In this document: in pieces, positions 1 through 7,259 of the stretch | How the letters are laid out: each line of letters opens with the position of its first letter | How positions within the stretch are numbered: the stretch's first letter is position 1 | Origin: Pseudomonas fulva | Lineage (GTDB): Bacteria; Pseudomonadota; Gammaproteobacteria; Pseudomonadales; Pseudomonadaceae | Assembly: GCF_015680705.1 (NCBI RefSeq) | Contig: NZ_JADNYP010000019.1 | Location: forward strand, 1 to 64,000 | DNA: 64,000 nt | Direction: 5' to 3' | The notes under the pieces: model-generated | Database searches by the model: none | What the model was told of the DNA's origin: nothing | Seen by the model: the letters and a program-made list of their open reading frames with translations, nothing else | Made by a program: the position numbers and the translations under genes

Positions 1-255
1 CGGGACACGATCATCTTCCTTCCGGTTTCTTCCCGCGCAGTCCTGGTTCGCCCTCCTCTCGACGAGGCGTGGGTCGTAGCATCGATGACATAGGCTCGCT
101 ACTCGGTCGATGCTCATATCTTCCATTCATGGCAAACCACCCGGCTTCCAGGGTATGTTTTTTCTACTGTCAGTCGAAAGCGTGCCTGCCTCCCTCGCGT
201 CCGAACCCGCTGCTAGGCTGGATGCATTCGATCATCGACGCGAAGGAGAATCTCC

Positions 256-960
256 ATGGCAGTAGAAAAGGTAGCTATCGTCACCGCTGGTGGCAGCGGC
301 ATGGGCGCAGCGGCGGCCCGGCGCCTGGCCGCCGAAGGTTTCCGGATCGCCGTGCTGTCCTCATCCGGCAAGGGCGAGGCGCTGGCCAAGGAGCTCGGCG
401 GCATTGGCGTGACCGGCAGCAACCAGTCGGTCGCCGACCTCGCGCGCCTGGTGGAAACCGTCCAGGACCGCTGGGGACGGATCGACGTGTTGGTCAACAG
501 CGCGGGCCACGGCCCACGCGCGCCGATCCTGGAAATCAGCGACGACGACTGGCACAAGGGCATGGACACCTACCTGCTCAACGTCATTCGTCCGACCCGG
601 CTGGTCACGCCGATCATGCAGCGCCAGCAAGGCGGCGTGATCATCAACATCTCCAGCGCCTGGACCTTCGAGCCAGTGGACCTGTTCCCGACCTCCGCCG
701 TGTTCCGCGCCGGCCTGGCCTCGTTCAGCAAGCTCTTCGCCGACACTTACGCCAAGGACAACATCCGCATCAACAATATCCTGCCAGGCTGGATCGACAG
801 CCTGCCGGCCACCGAGCAACGCCGTGACAGCATACCGCTCAAGCGCTACGGCAGCGTCGAGGAAATCGCCGCGACCATCGCCTTCCTGGCCAGCGACGGT
901 GCCGCCTACATCACCGGCCAGAACATCAAGGTCGACGGTGGGGTCACGCGCAGCGTTTGA
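256..960 (+). CDS. SDR-family protein with atypical active site
   Basis: A 234-residue short-chain dehydrogenase/reductase fold protein. The nucleotide-binding glycine motif TAGGSGMG is at residues 10-17, an NSAG motif at 81-84, and the strand with the catalytic serine (NISS) at 131-134. Where classical SDRs carry Tyr-x-x-x-Lys, this protein reads S147-A-V-F-R151, so both Tyr and Lys are replaced. The C-terminal part (PGWIDSLP, then VDGG near 227) follows the usual SDR pattern. The start is supported by AAGGAG eight bases before ATG. It stands alone ahead of the heme-uptake cassette; substrate and activity are unknown. It may be a non-catalytic or mechanistically divergent SDR. Confidence 0.85.
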   Translation: MAVEKVAIVTAGGSGMGAAAARRLAAEGFRIAVLSSSGKGEALAKELGGIGVTGSNQSVADLARLVETVQDRWGRIDVLVNSAGHGPRAPILEISDDDWHKGMDTYLLNVIRPTRLVTPIMQRQQGGVIINISSAWTFEPVDLFPTSAVFRAGLASFSKLFADTYAKDNIRINNILPGWIDSLPATEQRRDSIPLKRYGSVEEIAATIAFLASDGAAYITGQNIKVDGGVTRSV

Positions 961-1068
961 GTCGCCGCGGCTACGGTTCTGCCAGCCCTTGCCTTTGCAG
1001 GGCTTGGCAAGGCCGATGGCAGCACCACGCGTGGATACCAGATGTTTCAGTGCTTGACCCGCATGAAA

Positions 1069-1087
1069 GATGATAAGCATTATCATT
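1069..1087 (+). promoter_or_regulatory. Fur box upstream of the heme-uptake sigma factor
   Basis: The core at 1071-1085 reads TGATAAGCATTATCA, 14 of 15 matches to the Fur 7-1-7 core TGATAATCATTATCA, and lies inside a 7-3-7 inverted repeat. It is 27 bases ahead of the sigma-factor start, with a TTGACC -35-like hexamer at 1054-1059. The inferred role is iron-dependent repression of the sigma/anti-sigma genes, as is usual for iron-starvation ECF systems. Confidence 0.85.
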
Positions 1088-1112
1088 AAGTTCAGGTCGG
1101 CCAGGTATCTTC

Positions 1113-1634
1113 GTGAGTCACTCCCGGTTCAACTCAGTCTTTCTCACCCAGCGCACCACGCTGCTGCGCACGTTGCAGCGCATGGTCGACAACCCCAGCA
1201 CGGCCGAGGACCTGCTTCAGGAAACCTACCTGCGGGTCACCAAGGCACTGCGCGAGCGGCCGATCGAACATCTGGAGCCGTTCGTCTTCCAGACCGCGCG
1301 CAACCTTGCCCTCGATCATCTGCGCGCGCGGCGCCTGCAGGCCCGCACGCTGCTCGACGACGTACCCGAGCAGGTCCTGGAAAACGTCGCCGCACCGCTG
1401 GGCAGCAGCGAGGACGCCGCCCACGCCGAGCACATGCTCAGGCACCTGAGCGTCAGCCTGGGCCAGTTGACCAGGCGCCAGCAGCAGATCTTCATCTTGA
1501 GCCGATTGCACGGCGCCAGCTACCAGGAAATCGCTGACCGCCTGGGCGTCTCGCCGAGCACCGTGCAGAAGGAACTCAAGCTGATCATGGCCATCTGCAT
1601 GGGCGTGGCCGATCGCCTGGCCGAGGGCTCCTGA
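1113..1634 (+). CDS. hxuI: ECF sigma factor, FecI/HxuI type
   Basis: A 173-residue group IV (ECF) sigma factor. Sigma region 2 spans about residues 10-75 (AEDLLQETYLRV, then the -10 recognition helix FQTARNLALDHLRARR) and region 4 spans about 115-165 (LTRRQQQIFILSRLHGASYQEIADRLGVS, a helix-turn-helix). The start is GTG. It is followed by a FecR-type anti-sigma gene and a TonB-dependent heme receptor, the standard cell-surface signalling arrangement, and is preceded by a Fur box. By analogy with the P. aeruginosa Hxu system it should direct transcription of the receptor when heme is sensed. The hxu name is inferred from the receptor and neighbouring heme oxygenase, not from a search. Confidence 0.85.
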   Translation: MSHSRFNSVFLTQRTTLLRTLQRMVDNPSTAEDLLQETYLRVTKALRERPIEHLEPFVFQTARNLALDHLRARRLQARTLLDDVPEQVLENVAAPLGSSEDAAHAEHMLRHLSVSLGQLTRRQQQIFILSRLHGASYQEIADRLGVSPSTVQKELKLIMAICMGVADRLAEGS

Positions 1635-1799
1635 ACGGGCGTCGAGCAGCGACCAGGCAAGCCCGCCTAACGCAGCGACCCGTCACGCGAGCGCCGTTCG
1701 CAGGGAACATCCTGCGAGCCGGCGGTATTCGACCAAGGGCCTTGCCATCGGCCGGCACCGCCCCGATCATTCCTGCAACCCTCCGTGCAAGGATCCTTC

Positions 1800-2762
1800 G
1801 TGAGCCAACGACCCGTCTCGCCTTCGTCACCTGCCGAGCCCGCTACCCAGGCAAGCGCCAGGGACCAGGCACTGGACTGGCTGATCCGCCTGCAATGCGC
1901 CAGCGAGCAGGACACTCGTGATTTCGAAAGCTGGTTGCAGGCCGACCCGGACAATGCCGGCGCCTACCTAGAAGCCGAGGCCCTGTGGAATGGCCTGGCC
2001 GTACGCCAGGCCGCCACGCAGCTGCACCAGGCAGCACGCAGCACGCCTGCCGCCCGCCTGCGCCGGCACTGGAAGCCACTGGCCACGGCAGCGACGCTGC
2101 TGGTTGGCCTGGTGACCCTTGGCAACCTGCCCGTGCGCCTGCAGGCCGATCATCTCACCGTGGTCGGCGAACGTCAGCGGCTACAGCTCGGCGACGGTGT
2201 CAAGGTCCTGCTCAATACCGACTCGGCGTTGGCCAGTGACGTGCGCGAGGGTCGCCAGATGGCTCGCCTGCTGCAAGGCGAAGCCTATTTCCAGCTGCCT
2301 GCTGGCAGTCGGGCTACGCTGGAGCTGCGCGCCGGGCCGCTACGCGCCCAGGCCCGCGACAGCGACTTCGCCGTGCGCTACCTCGACGGGCAGGCCCAGG
2401 TGCGCGTGCAACGGGGCGACATTGATGTGCAGGCGCCAAGTGACGAACGCATGCGCCTGAGTGCCGGCGACAGCGTCAGTGTCGGCCCGCACGGCTTCGG
2501 CCCGCATCAGCGCACCGACCTGCGCCAGGACCTGGCCTGGGTGCAAGGTCGCCTGGTATTCGAGAACTGCCCGATGAACCAGGTGCTCGATGAACTACGC
2601 CGCTATTACCCCGGCTGGATAGTCAATCGCAACGGCCCGCTAGGGCAAACCAAGGTGACTGGAAACTACCGCCTGGACCAGCCCGTGGAGACCTTGCGCG
2701 CCTTGGCGCATGTCACCTCCGCGCGGTTGCGGACGTATCCGGCGCTGGTGATTCTCGACTGA
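1800..2762 (+). CDS. hxuR: FecR-type transmembrane anti-sigma factor
   Basis: Cytoplasmic-membrane anti-sigma regulator of the preceding ECF sigma factor. From the chosen start it has 320 residues: an N-terminal DUF4880/anti-sigma domain (about 20-65, with DWLIRLQCASEQDTRDFESW), one membrane segment (about 92-110), a periplasmic FecR domain, and a C-terminal STN-like segment (LVFENCPMNQVLDELRRYYPG) that should contact the receptor signalling domain. I chose GTG at 1800 because AAGGA lies six bases upstream; an in-frame GTG at 1785 would add five residues. The gap of about 165 bases to the sigma gene is longer than the overlap or near-contact usual for fecI-fecR pairs. Confidence 0.85.
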   Translation: MSQRPVSPSSPAEPATQASARDQALDWLIRLQCASEQDTRDFESWLQADPDNAGAYLEAEALWNGLAVRQAATQLHQAARSTPAARLRRHWKPLATAATLLVGLVTLGNLPVRLQADHLTVVGERQRLQLGDGVKVLLNTDSALASDVREGRQMARLLQGEAYFQLPAGSRATLELRAGPLRAQARDSDFAVRYLDGQAQVRVQRGDIDVQAPSDERMRLSAGDSVSVGPHGFGPHQRTDLRQDLAWVQGRLVFENCPMNQVLDELRRYYPGWIVNRNGPLGQTKVTGNYRLDQPVETLRALAHVTSARLRTYPALVILD

Positions 2763-2819
2763 CCTGGTTTTTTTACGCGATCGCTTCGACTCGTGCGTCT
2801 CGTTATAGCCAATGCAACT

Positions 2820-2839
2820 GATTCCCATTAATCGGAATC
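2820..2839. promoter_or_regulatory. Inverted repeat ahead of the heme receptor
   Basis: GATTCC (2820-2825) and GGAATC (2834-2839) form a 6-8-6 inverted repeat 43 bases before the receptor start, in the interval where the ECF-dependent promoter should lie. It could be a regulatory or stem-loop element; no function can be assigned from sequence. Confidence 0.35.
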
Positions 2840-2881
2840 GAGCAGCAACCATAACAGTTCGCGCGACAGGGAGCGCTTTCG

Positions 2882-5479
2882 ATGTCCATAGGCCACATCC
2901 ACCCTTCCTCTTCCTCCCGCATGGGACGACTATCCCTGCTGACGCTCGCCCTGCTGGCCAGCGGCACTTGCAGCCTGCCAACGCTCGCCGCGGAGCCTGC
3001 CCAGGCGAGCAGCCCGCGCCTGGGCGACCACCGCTTCGCGATCGGCCAGCAGGGCCTGGTCCAGGCGCTCGATGCGTTCATTCGCGTCACCGGCTGGCAG
3101 GTAGGCTTTTCCGCGGAGCTCGCCGAAGGCGTCTCGTCGCCTGGCGTGCAGGGTGCGCTGCCGGCCGAGGTCGCCTTGCAGCGGCTGCTGCAAGGCACCG
3201 GCCTGGGCTACAGGAAGATCGGCGACGGCAACGTGGCGCTCGAGCGCCAGGCCTCGGTCGCTGCCATCGCCCTGCAACAGCTCACGGTCAGCGCCACCCG
3301 CACGGCCCAGCACATCGCGTCGGTGCCCAGCACCGTGAGCGTGCGGACACGCGAACAGCTCGACCGGCAGAACGTCAACGACATCAAGCAGCTGGTCCGT
3401 CATGAGCCGGGGGTAGCCGTCAGTGGCACCGGCCAGCGCAGCGGCCTCAATGGCTACAATATCCGCGGCATCGACGGCGAGCGCGTGCTGACCCAGATCG
3501 ACGGCGTATCCATTCCCGACAGTTTCTTTTACGGCCCCTACGCCCAGACGCAACGCAACTACGTCGACCCGGAAATCGTCAAGCGTGTCGAGATTCTCCG
3601 GGGCCCGGCCTCGGTACTCTACGGCAGCAACGCCATCGGCGGCGCGGTCAGCTATTTCACCCTCGATCCGGAGGACGTCATCAAGCCTGACCAGGACACC
3701 GGCGCACGCCTGAAGGCCGGCTACAGCTCGGCCGACCAGAGCTGGCTCACCTCCGCCACCGTGGCCGCGCGCCAGGGCGATGTCGACGGCCTGCTGCACC
3801 TGAGCCAGCGCAACGGCCACGAGACCGAGTCCCATGGCAACCGGGGTGGTACCGGCCTGGCACGCAGCAAGGCCAACCCCGAGGACGTGCGCACCACCAA
3901 CGTGCTAGCCAAGCTTGGCTGGGACTATGCCGAGGATGCCCGGCTGGGGCTGACCTACGAACGCTACAAGGATGACCGCGACGAGAACGTGCTCAGCGCC
4001 GTGGGCGGGCCGTTCATCAGTGGCCGACCGTTCGGCATGTACCGCAGCCGCCTGGGCAACGACACCGTGACCCGCGAACGCTTCGGCATCGACCATGACT
4101 TCGCCCTCGCCTCGCCGCTTGCCGACCGCGCCAGGTGGAGCCTGGACTACCAGGTCGCCAAGACCGACCAGTCTACCGAGGAGGTCTACGCGCCCCGCGT
4201 GCGCCAGGTCCTGCGTACTCGCCAGACCACCTACCAGAACCGTCAATGGGTGCTCGACGCCCAGCTGGACAAGGCCTTCGACATCGGTGCCACGGATCAT
4301 CTGCTGACCTACGGGGCCACCTTCAAGCATGAACGCATCACCGGCTCGCGCAGTGGCACCGGCACCTGCTTGGCCGTAGGCGTGGGCTGCCCGGCGCCCG
4401 GCGCCAGCAGCGAACAGGACGGCCAGGCACGGGTCAGCGATTTTCCCGATCCGACCGTCAAGACCTACAGCCTGTTCGCCCAGGACGAGATCCGCTGGAA
4501 CGACTGGACCTTCCTGCCAGGGCTGCGCTACGACCGGATCCGCCTCGAGCCGAAGATGACCGATGCCTACCTGCGTTCGCTGCAAGGCCAGGACGACGCG
4601 CCAGCCAGGGTCGACGACTCGGCCAAGACCTGGCACCGCGTCTCGCCCAAGCTGGGCGTCACCTACGCCCTCGACGAGCACCACACCTGGTACGGCCAGT
4701 ATGCCGAAGGCTTCCGCACCCCGACCGCCAAGGCCTTGTACGGACGCTTCGAGAACGCCGCCGGCGACTACACGGTCGAGCCCAATCCCGGCCTGGAACC
4801 GGAAAAGAGCAAGGGCCTGGAGACTGGCCTGCGTGGCAACTTCGATGCCGGCACGTTCGGCATGGCGGTCTTCTACAACAAGTACCGCGACTTCATAAAC
4901 GAAGACGCGGTCCAGTCGGCCAACCTGGGCACCACCTTCCGCGCCAACAACATCAAGCGGGCCACCATCAAGGGCATCGAGCTCGGCGGTCGCCTGAACC
5001 TGGATCGCTTCGGCGGCCTCGACGGCCTGTACGGCAGCGCTTCGCTCGCCTATGCGCATGGACGCAACGACGATACCGGGCAGCCGCTCAACAGCATCAG
5101 CCCGCTGACCAGCGTGCTCGGGCTGGGCTATGAACAGCCGGACCACGGCGCGCTGCTGAGCTGGACCTTGGTCAAACGCAAGAACCGCGTCGACGAAAGC
5201 CAGTTCCATGCGCCCGACGGCAGCAGCTCGAGCCTGCGCACGGCCGGCTACGGCACGCTGGACCTGACCGGCTTCTACCGGCTGAGCGACGGGCTCACGG
5301 TCAATGCCGGGCTCTACAACCTGACCGACAAGAAGTACCTGCAATGGGAAGATGTCCGCCGGTATGCCGCAGTCGGCAGCAACGGCCAGAGCGAAGCGGC
5401 GGTCACCCAGCCGGCCAACCTGGAGCGCCTGACCGCGCCTGGGCGCAACTTCGCCATCAACCTGGTCTGGGAGATCTGA
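2882..5479 (+). CDS. hxuA: TonB-dependent heme receptor with STN signalling domain
   Basis: An 865-residue outer-membrane receptor. A signal peptide (hydrophobic stretch about residues 17-35, cleavage near AAEPA) is followed by an STN signalling domain (about 50-115), a plug domain (about 140-260, with the conserved VEILRGPASVLYGSNAIGG) and a 22-strand barrel ending in a C-terminal aromatic-strand motif (NFAINLVWEI). The FRTP motif near residue 611 followed by PNPGLEPE matches the FRAP/NPNL region of heme and hemoglobin receptors. The STN domain and the upstream sigma/anti-sigma pair indicate cell-surface signalling; the downstream heme oxygenase supports heme as substrate. Start: GGGAG eight bases upstream. 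A later ATG (residue 14) is possible. Confidence 0.87.
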   Translation: MSIGHIHPSSSSRMGRLSLLTLALLASGTCSLPTLAAEPAQASSPRLGDHRFAIGQQGLVQALDAFIRVTGWQVGFSAELAEGVSSPGVQGALPAEVALQRLLQGTGLGYRKIGDGNVALERQASVAAIALQQLTVSATRTAQHIASVPSTVSVRTREQLDRQNVNDIKQLVRHEPGVAVSGTGQRSGLNGYNIRGIDGERVLTQIDGVSIPDSFFYGPYAQTQRNYVDPEIVKRVEILRGPASVLYGSNAIGGAVSYFTLDPEDVIKPDQDTGARLKAGYSSADQSWLTSATVAARQGDVDGLLHLSQRNGHETESHGNRGGTGLARSKANPEDVRTTNVLAKLGWDYAEDARLGLTYERYKDDRDENVLSAVGGPFISGRPFGMYRSRLGNDTVTRERFGIDHDFALASPLADRARWSLDYQVAKTDQSTEEVYAPRVRQVLRTRQTTYQNRQWVLDAQLDKAFDIGATDHLLTYGATFKHERITGSRSGTGTCLAVGVGCPAPGASSEQDGQARVSDFPDPTVKTYSLFAQDEIRWNDWTFLPGLRYDRIRLEPKMTDAYLRSLQGQDDAPARVDDSAKTWHRVSPKLGVTYALDEHHTWYGQYAEGFRTPTAKALYGRFENAAGDYTVEPNPGLEPEKSKGLETGLRGNFDAGTFGMAVFYNKYRDFINEDAVQSANLGTTFRANNIKRATIKGIELGGRLNLDRFGGLDGLYGSASLAYAHGRNDDTGQPLNSISPLTSVLGLGYEQPDHGALLSWTLVKRKNRVDESQFHAPDGSSSSLRTAGYGTLDLTGFYRLSDGLTVNAGLYNLTDKKYLQWEDVRRYAAVGSNGQSEAAVTQPANLERLTAPGRNFAINLVWEI

Positions 5480-5485
5480 CGCCAG

Positions 5486-5531
5486 CAGCGCTACGCCCGA
5501 GGCGGTCTCGACAGCCTCGGGCGTAGCGCTG
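5486..5531. terminator. Long perfect hairpin between receptor and heme oxygenase
   Basis: An 18-bp perfect stem, CAGCGCTACGCCCGAGGC at 5486-5503 pairing with 5514-5531, with a 10-base loop, beginning seven bases after the receptor stop codon. There is no T-tract, so it may be a partial terminator or an mRNA 3'-end stabiliser or processing site that uncouples receptor and oxygenase levels. Confidence 0.55.
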
Positions 5532-5693
5532 CCGGCCAAGTCATTCGCCGGTGCCCGCTGGGCGCCGGGAATTTTTACTGTCCGAGCCCTGTTGGTTCGT
5601 CTTGTCACTAGGGTTTGCATGAACAGCCGCCAGCAGGATCGCCGCTCGGGGACTTTCCGTGCAAACCCCAGCCCCCCATACAAGGACTTGCCC

Positions 5694-6302
5694 ATGACCA
5701 TCGACTCGCCTTCCGAGCGTACCCTGCCACGCTCGCAACGCCTGAACCAGGTCACCCATGCGCCGCACGGCGAGCTGGATGCCCTGGTCAAGGCCCATGC
5801 CCCCTTCGACAGCCGCGAGCGCTTCGCCCGCTTCGTGGTCGCCCAGTATCAGTTCCAGGCCGAGCTGCAGCCGTTGTACCAGGACCCGCGGCTGATCGCC
5901 CTGTTCCCCGATCTTCCCCAGCGCTGCCGCGCCGAACAGGCTCGGCTGGACCTTCTCGACCTGGACATGCAGGTGCCGGCAGCGCTGCCCGGCGCGCTGG
6001 TGGATCCCGGCCTGGGTGAAGCGTTGGGCTGGATCTTCGTCTCCGAAGGCTCCAAACTGGGCGCTGCGTTCCTGATCAAGCGTGCCGCGGCGCTGGGTCT
6101 GTCGGAGAGCTTCGGCGCCCGGCACCTGGGCGAACCGGCCGGCGGGCGTGCCGAAGGCTGGAAGCGCTTCACCCGCACGCTCGACAGCCTTGTCCTGGAC
6201 GCCAACCAGGAGGCCGCCGCCGACCGCGGCGCGATCGCTGCCTTCGAGCGCTTCACCCGGCTGCTCAGGCAAGCGTACGCGACGCAGGCAGCGCTGGCCT
6301 GA
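5694..6302 (+). CDS. hemO: Biliverdin-producing heme oxygenase (HemO/PigA type)
   Basis: Opens imported heme to release iron, biliverdin and CO in the cytoplasm. The 202-residue protein resembles bacterial PigA/HemO: H25 in APHGELD fits the proximal heme ligand, and GWIFVSEGSKLGAAFLIKRAAALGL is the characteristic distal-helix region, followed by GARHLGEP. Start ATG 5694 is preceded by AAGGA; an upstream in-frame start would add an unconserved 34-residue tail. It lies 214 bases after the heme receptor, across a strong hairpin, completing a heme-acquisition cassette. Whether it makes the alpha or the beta/delta biliverdin isomer cannot be read safely from sequence. Confidence 0.88.
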   Translation: MTIDSPSERTLPRSQRLNQVTHAPHGELDALVKAHAPFDSRERFARFVVAQYQFQAELQPLYQDPRLIALFPDLPQRCRAEQARLDLLDLDMQVPAALPGALVDPGLGEALGWIFVSEGSKLGAAFLIKRAAALGLSESFGARHLGEPAGGRAEGWKRFTRTLDSLVLDANQEAAADRGAIAAFERFTRLLRQAYATQAALA

Positions 6303-6309
6303 GCCGTTT

Positions 6310-6331
6310 CCCGACCACCGTGGTGGTCGGG
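6310..6331 (+). terminator. Palindromic hairpin after heme oxygenase
   Basis: A perfect palindrome, CCCGACCACC paired with GGTGGTCGGG, directly after the hemO stop codon and followed by the modestly T-rich CCATTGTTAT. It is a probable transcription terminator for the heme cassette, with a weak U-tract. Confidence 0.55.
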
Positions 6332-6349
6332 CCATTGTTATCCGAGACC

Positions 6350-6763
6350 ATGAACCGACCTGCCCGATCGAAGCTTTCCCGCCTGCTCTATGCCATCCTG
6401 GCCTACACCAGCCTGGGGATCGGCCTGGTCGCGATCGTCGTTCCAGGCTTGCCGACCACCGAATTCATCCTGCTCGCCGCCTGGGCAGCGACCCGCAGTT
6501 CGCCCCGGCTCAGCGCCTGGCTGGAGAACCATCGCCTGTTCGGGCCCATCCTGCACAACTGGCGCAACGGCAAGGTCATCCAGCGCCGGGCGAAGGTCAG
6601 TGCTACCCTGAGCATGCTGCTGTGCGCCGGCCTGATGCTGGCACTCCTGGAACACCGCTGGCCCGTGTTCCTGGCCATCGCCGGCATGGCGCTGGGCAAC
6701 GCCTGGATCTGGTCGCGGCCCGAGCGCATCGCCGCGACATCCCGGGCGCCCTCGCAAGGCTAG
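6350..6763 (+). CDS. DUF454 (YbaN-type) inner-membrane protein
   Basis: A 137-residue small membrane protein of the YbaN/DUF454 family. It has an N-terminal hydrophobic hairpin containing the family motif GLVAIVVPGLPTTEFILLAAWAA, a central amphipathic segment (RLSAWLENHRLFGPILHNWRNGKVI), and a second hydrophobic hairpin (about 88-120). Start ATG 6350 is chosen because it opens directly into the conserved region; upstream in-frame codons run through the preceding palindrome. Function of the family is unknown. In some proteobacteria it sits near iron or heme genes, which fits here but is not proof of a role. Confidence 0.82.
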   Translation: MNRPARSKLSRLLYAILAYTSLGIGLVAIVVPGLPTTEFILLAAWAATRSSPRLSAWLENHRLFGPILHNWRNGKVIQRRAKVSATLSMLLCAGLMLALLEHRWPVFLAIAGMALGNAWIWSRPERIAATSRAPSQG

Positions 6764-6823
6764 CGTGTCGCTCGCCACAATCGCTGCCTGCCATCTAGCG
6801 GGCCAAGTCGCTGGAGATTCATC

Positions 6824-7183
6824 ATGGCCCTGTTCGAACCCGGTCACCTGCATCTGCAACATCATGCGCTGAACAAGGATGACTACAGCTACAACCTGAG
6901 CCTCGACTATCAGCTCGCCCAGGACCCCAAGGAAGGCCGCGGCATGCAATTCCGCCTGCACGGCACGGTCGCCGATCAAGCCGTGGACGAGTCGTTCTTC
7001 CTGCCCAGGGATCAAGCCTTCGATTTCGCCCGCCATGCCACGCGCATCGCCCAGGCGCACGGCCTGCCCAAGAGCGTCAGCATCGGCTCGGTACACCGCT
7101 ACTACGACGAGATGTTCGAGGACGTGCGCGCCCAGCTCCAGATCAAGTCAGGTGAACCGGTCAAGCCCGAGCATCTGGCCTAG
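6824..7183 (+). CDS. DUF5064 family protein
   Basis: A 119-residue soluble protein that I recognise as a Pseudomonas-type DUF5064 protein. It starts MALFEPGHLHLQ and contains YSYNLSLDYQL and a C-terminal helical part ending in KPEHLA. There is no signal peptide or membrane segment and no catalytic motif that I can identify. GGAG precedes the start by seven bases. It is probably monocistronic, since the neighbouring genes have separate 5' regions. Function unknown. Confidence 0.75.
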   Translation: MALFEPGHLHLQHHALNKDDYSYNLSLDYQLAQDPKEGRGMQFRLHGTVADQAVDESFFLPRDQAFDFARHATRIAQAHGLPKSVSIGSVHRYYDEMFEDVRAQLQIKSGEPVKPEHLA

Positions 7184-7259
7184 GCCAACGCAAGCCCCGT
7201 CCACAATCGGGCCGCATCGAGGCATACTGGCGTCCCGGCAGCCTTGATTCGTCCTTTCC

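Noticed and set aside
79..113. Inverted repeat GCATCGA / TCGATGC in the first 120 bases
   Set aside because: Only seven bases per arm with a 21-base gap; too weak to call an operator.
69..827. 252-codon plus-strand frame overlapping the SDR gene
   Set aside because: Out-of-frame shadow; the SDR frame at 256-960 has Rossmann motifs and a strong ribosome site.
3905..5791. 628-codon open frame antisense to the heme receptor
   Set aside because: Shadow of the receptor gene; low-complexity Ala/Val/Gly/Gln-rich translation and no ribosome site.
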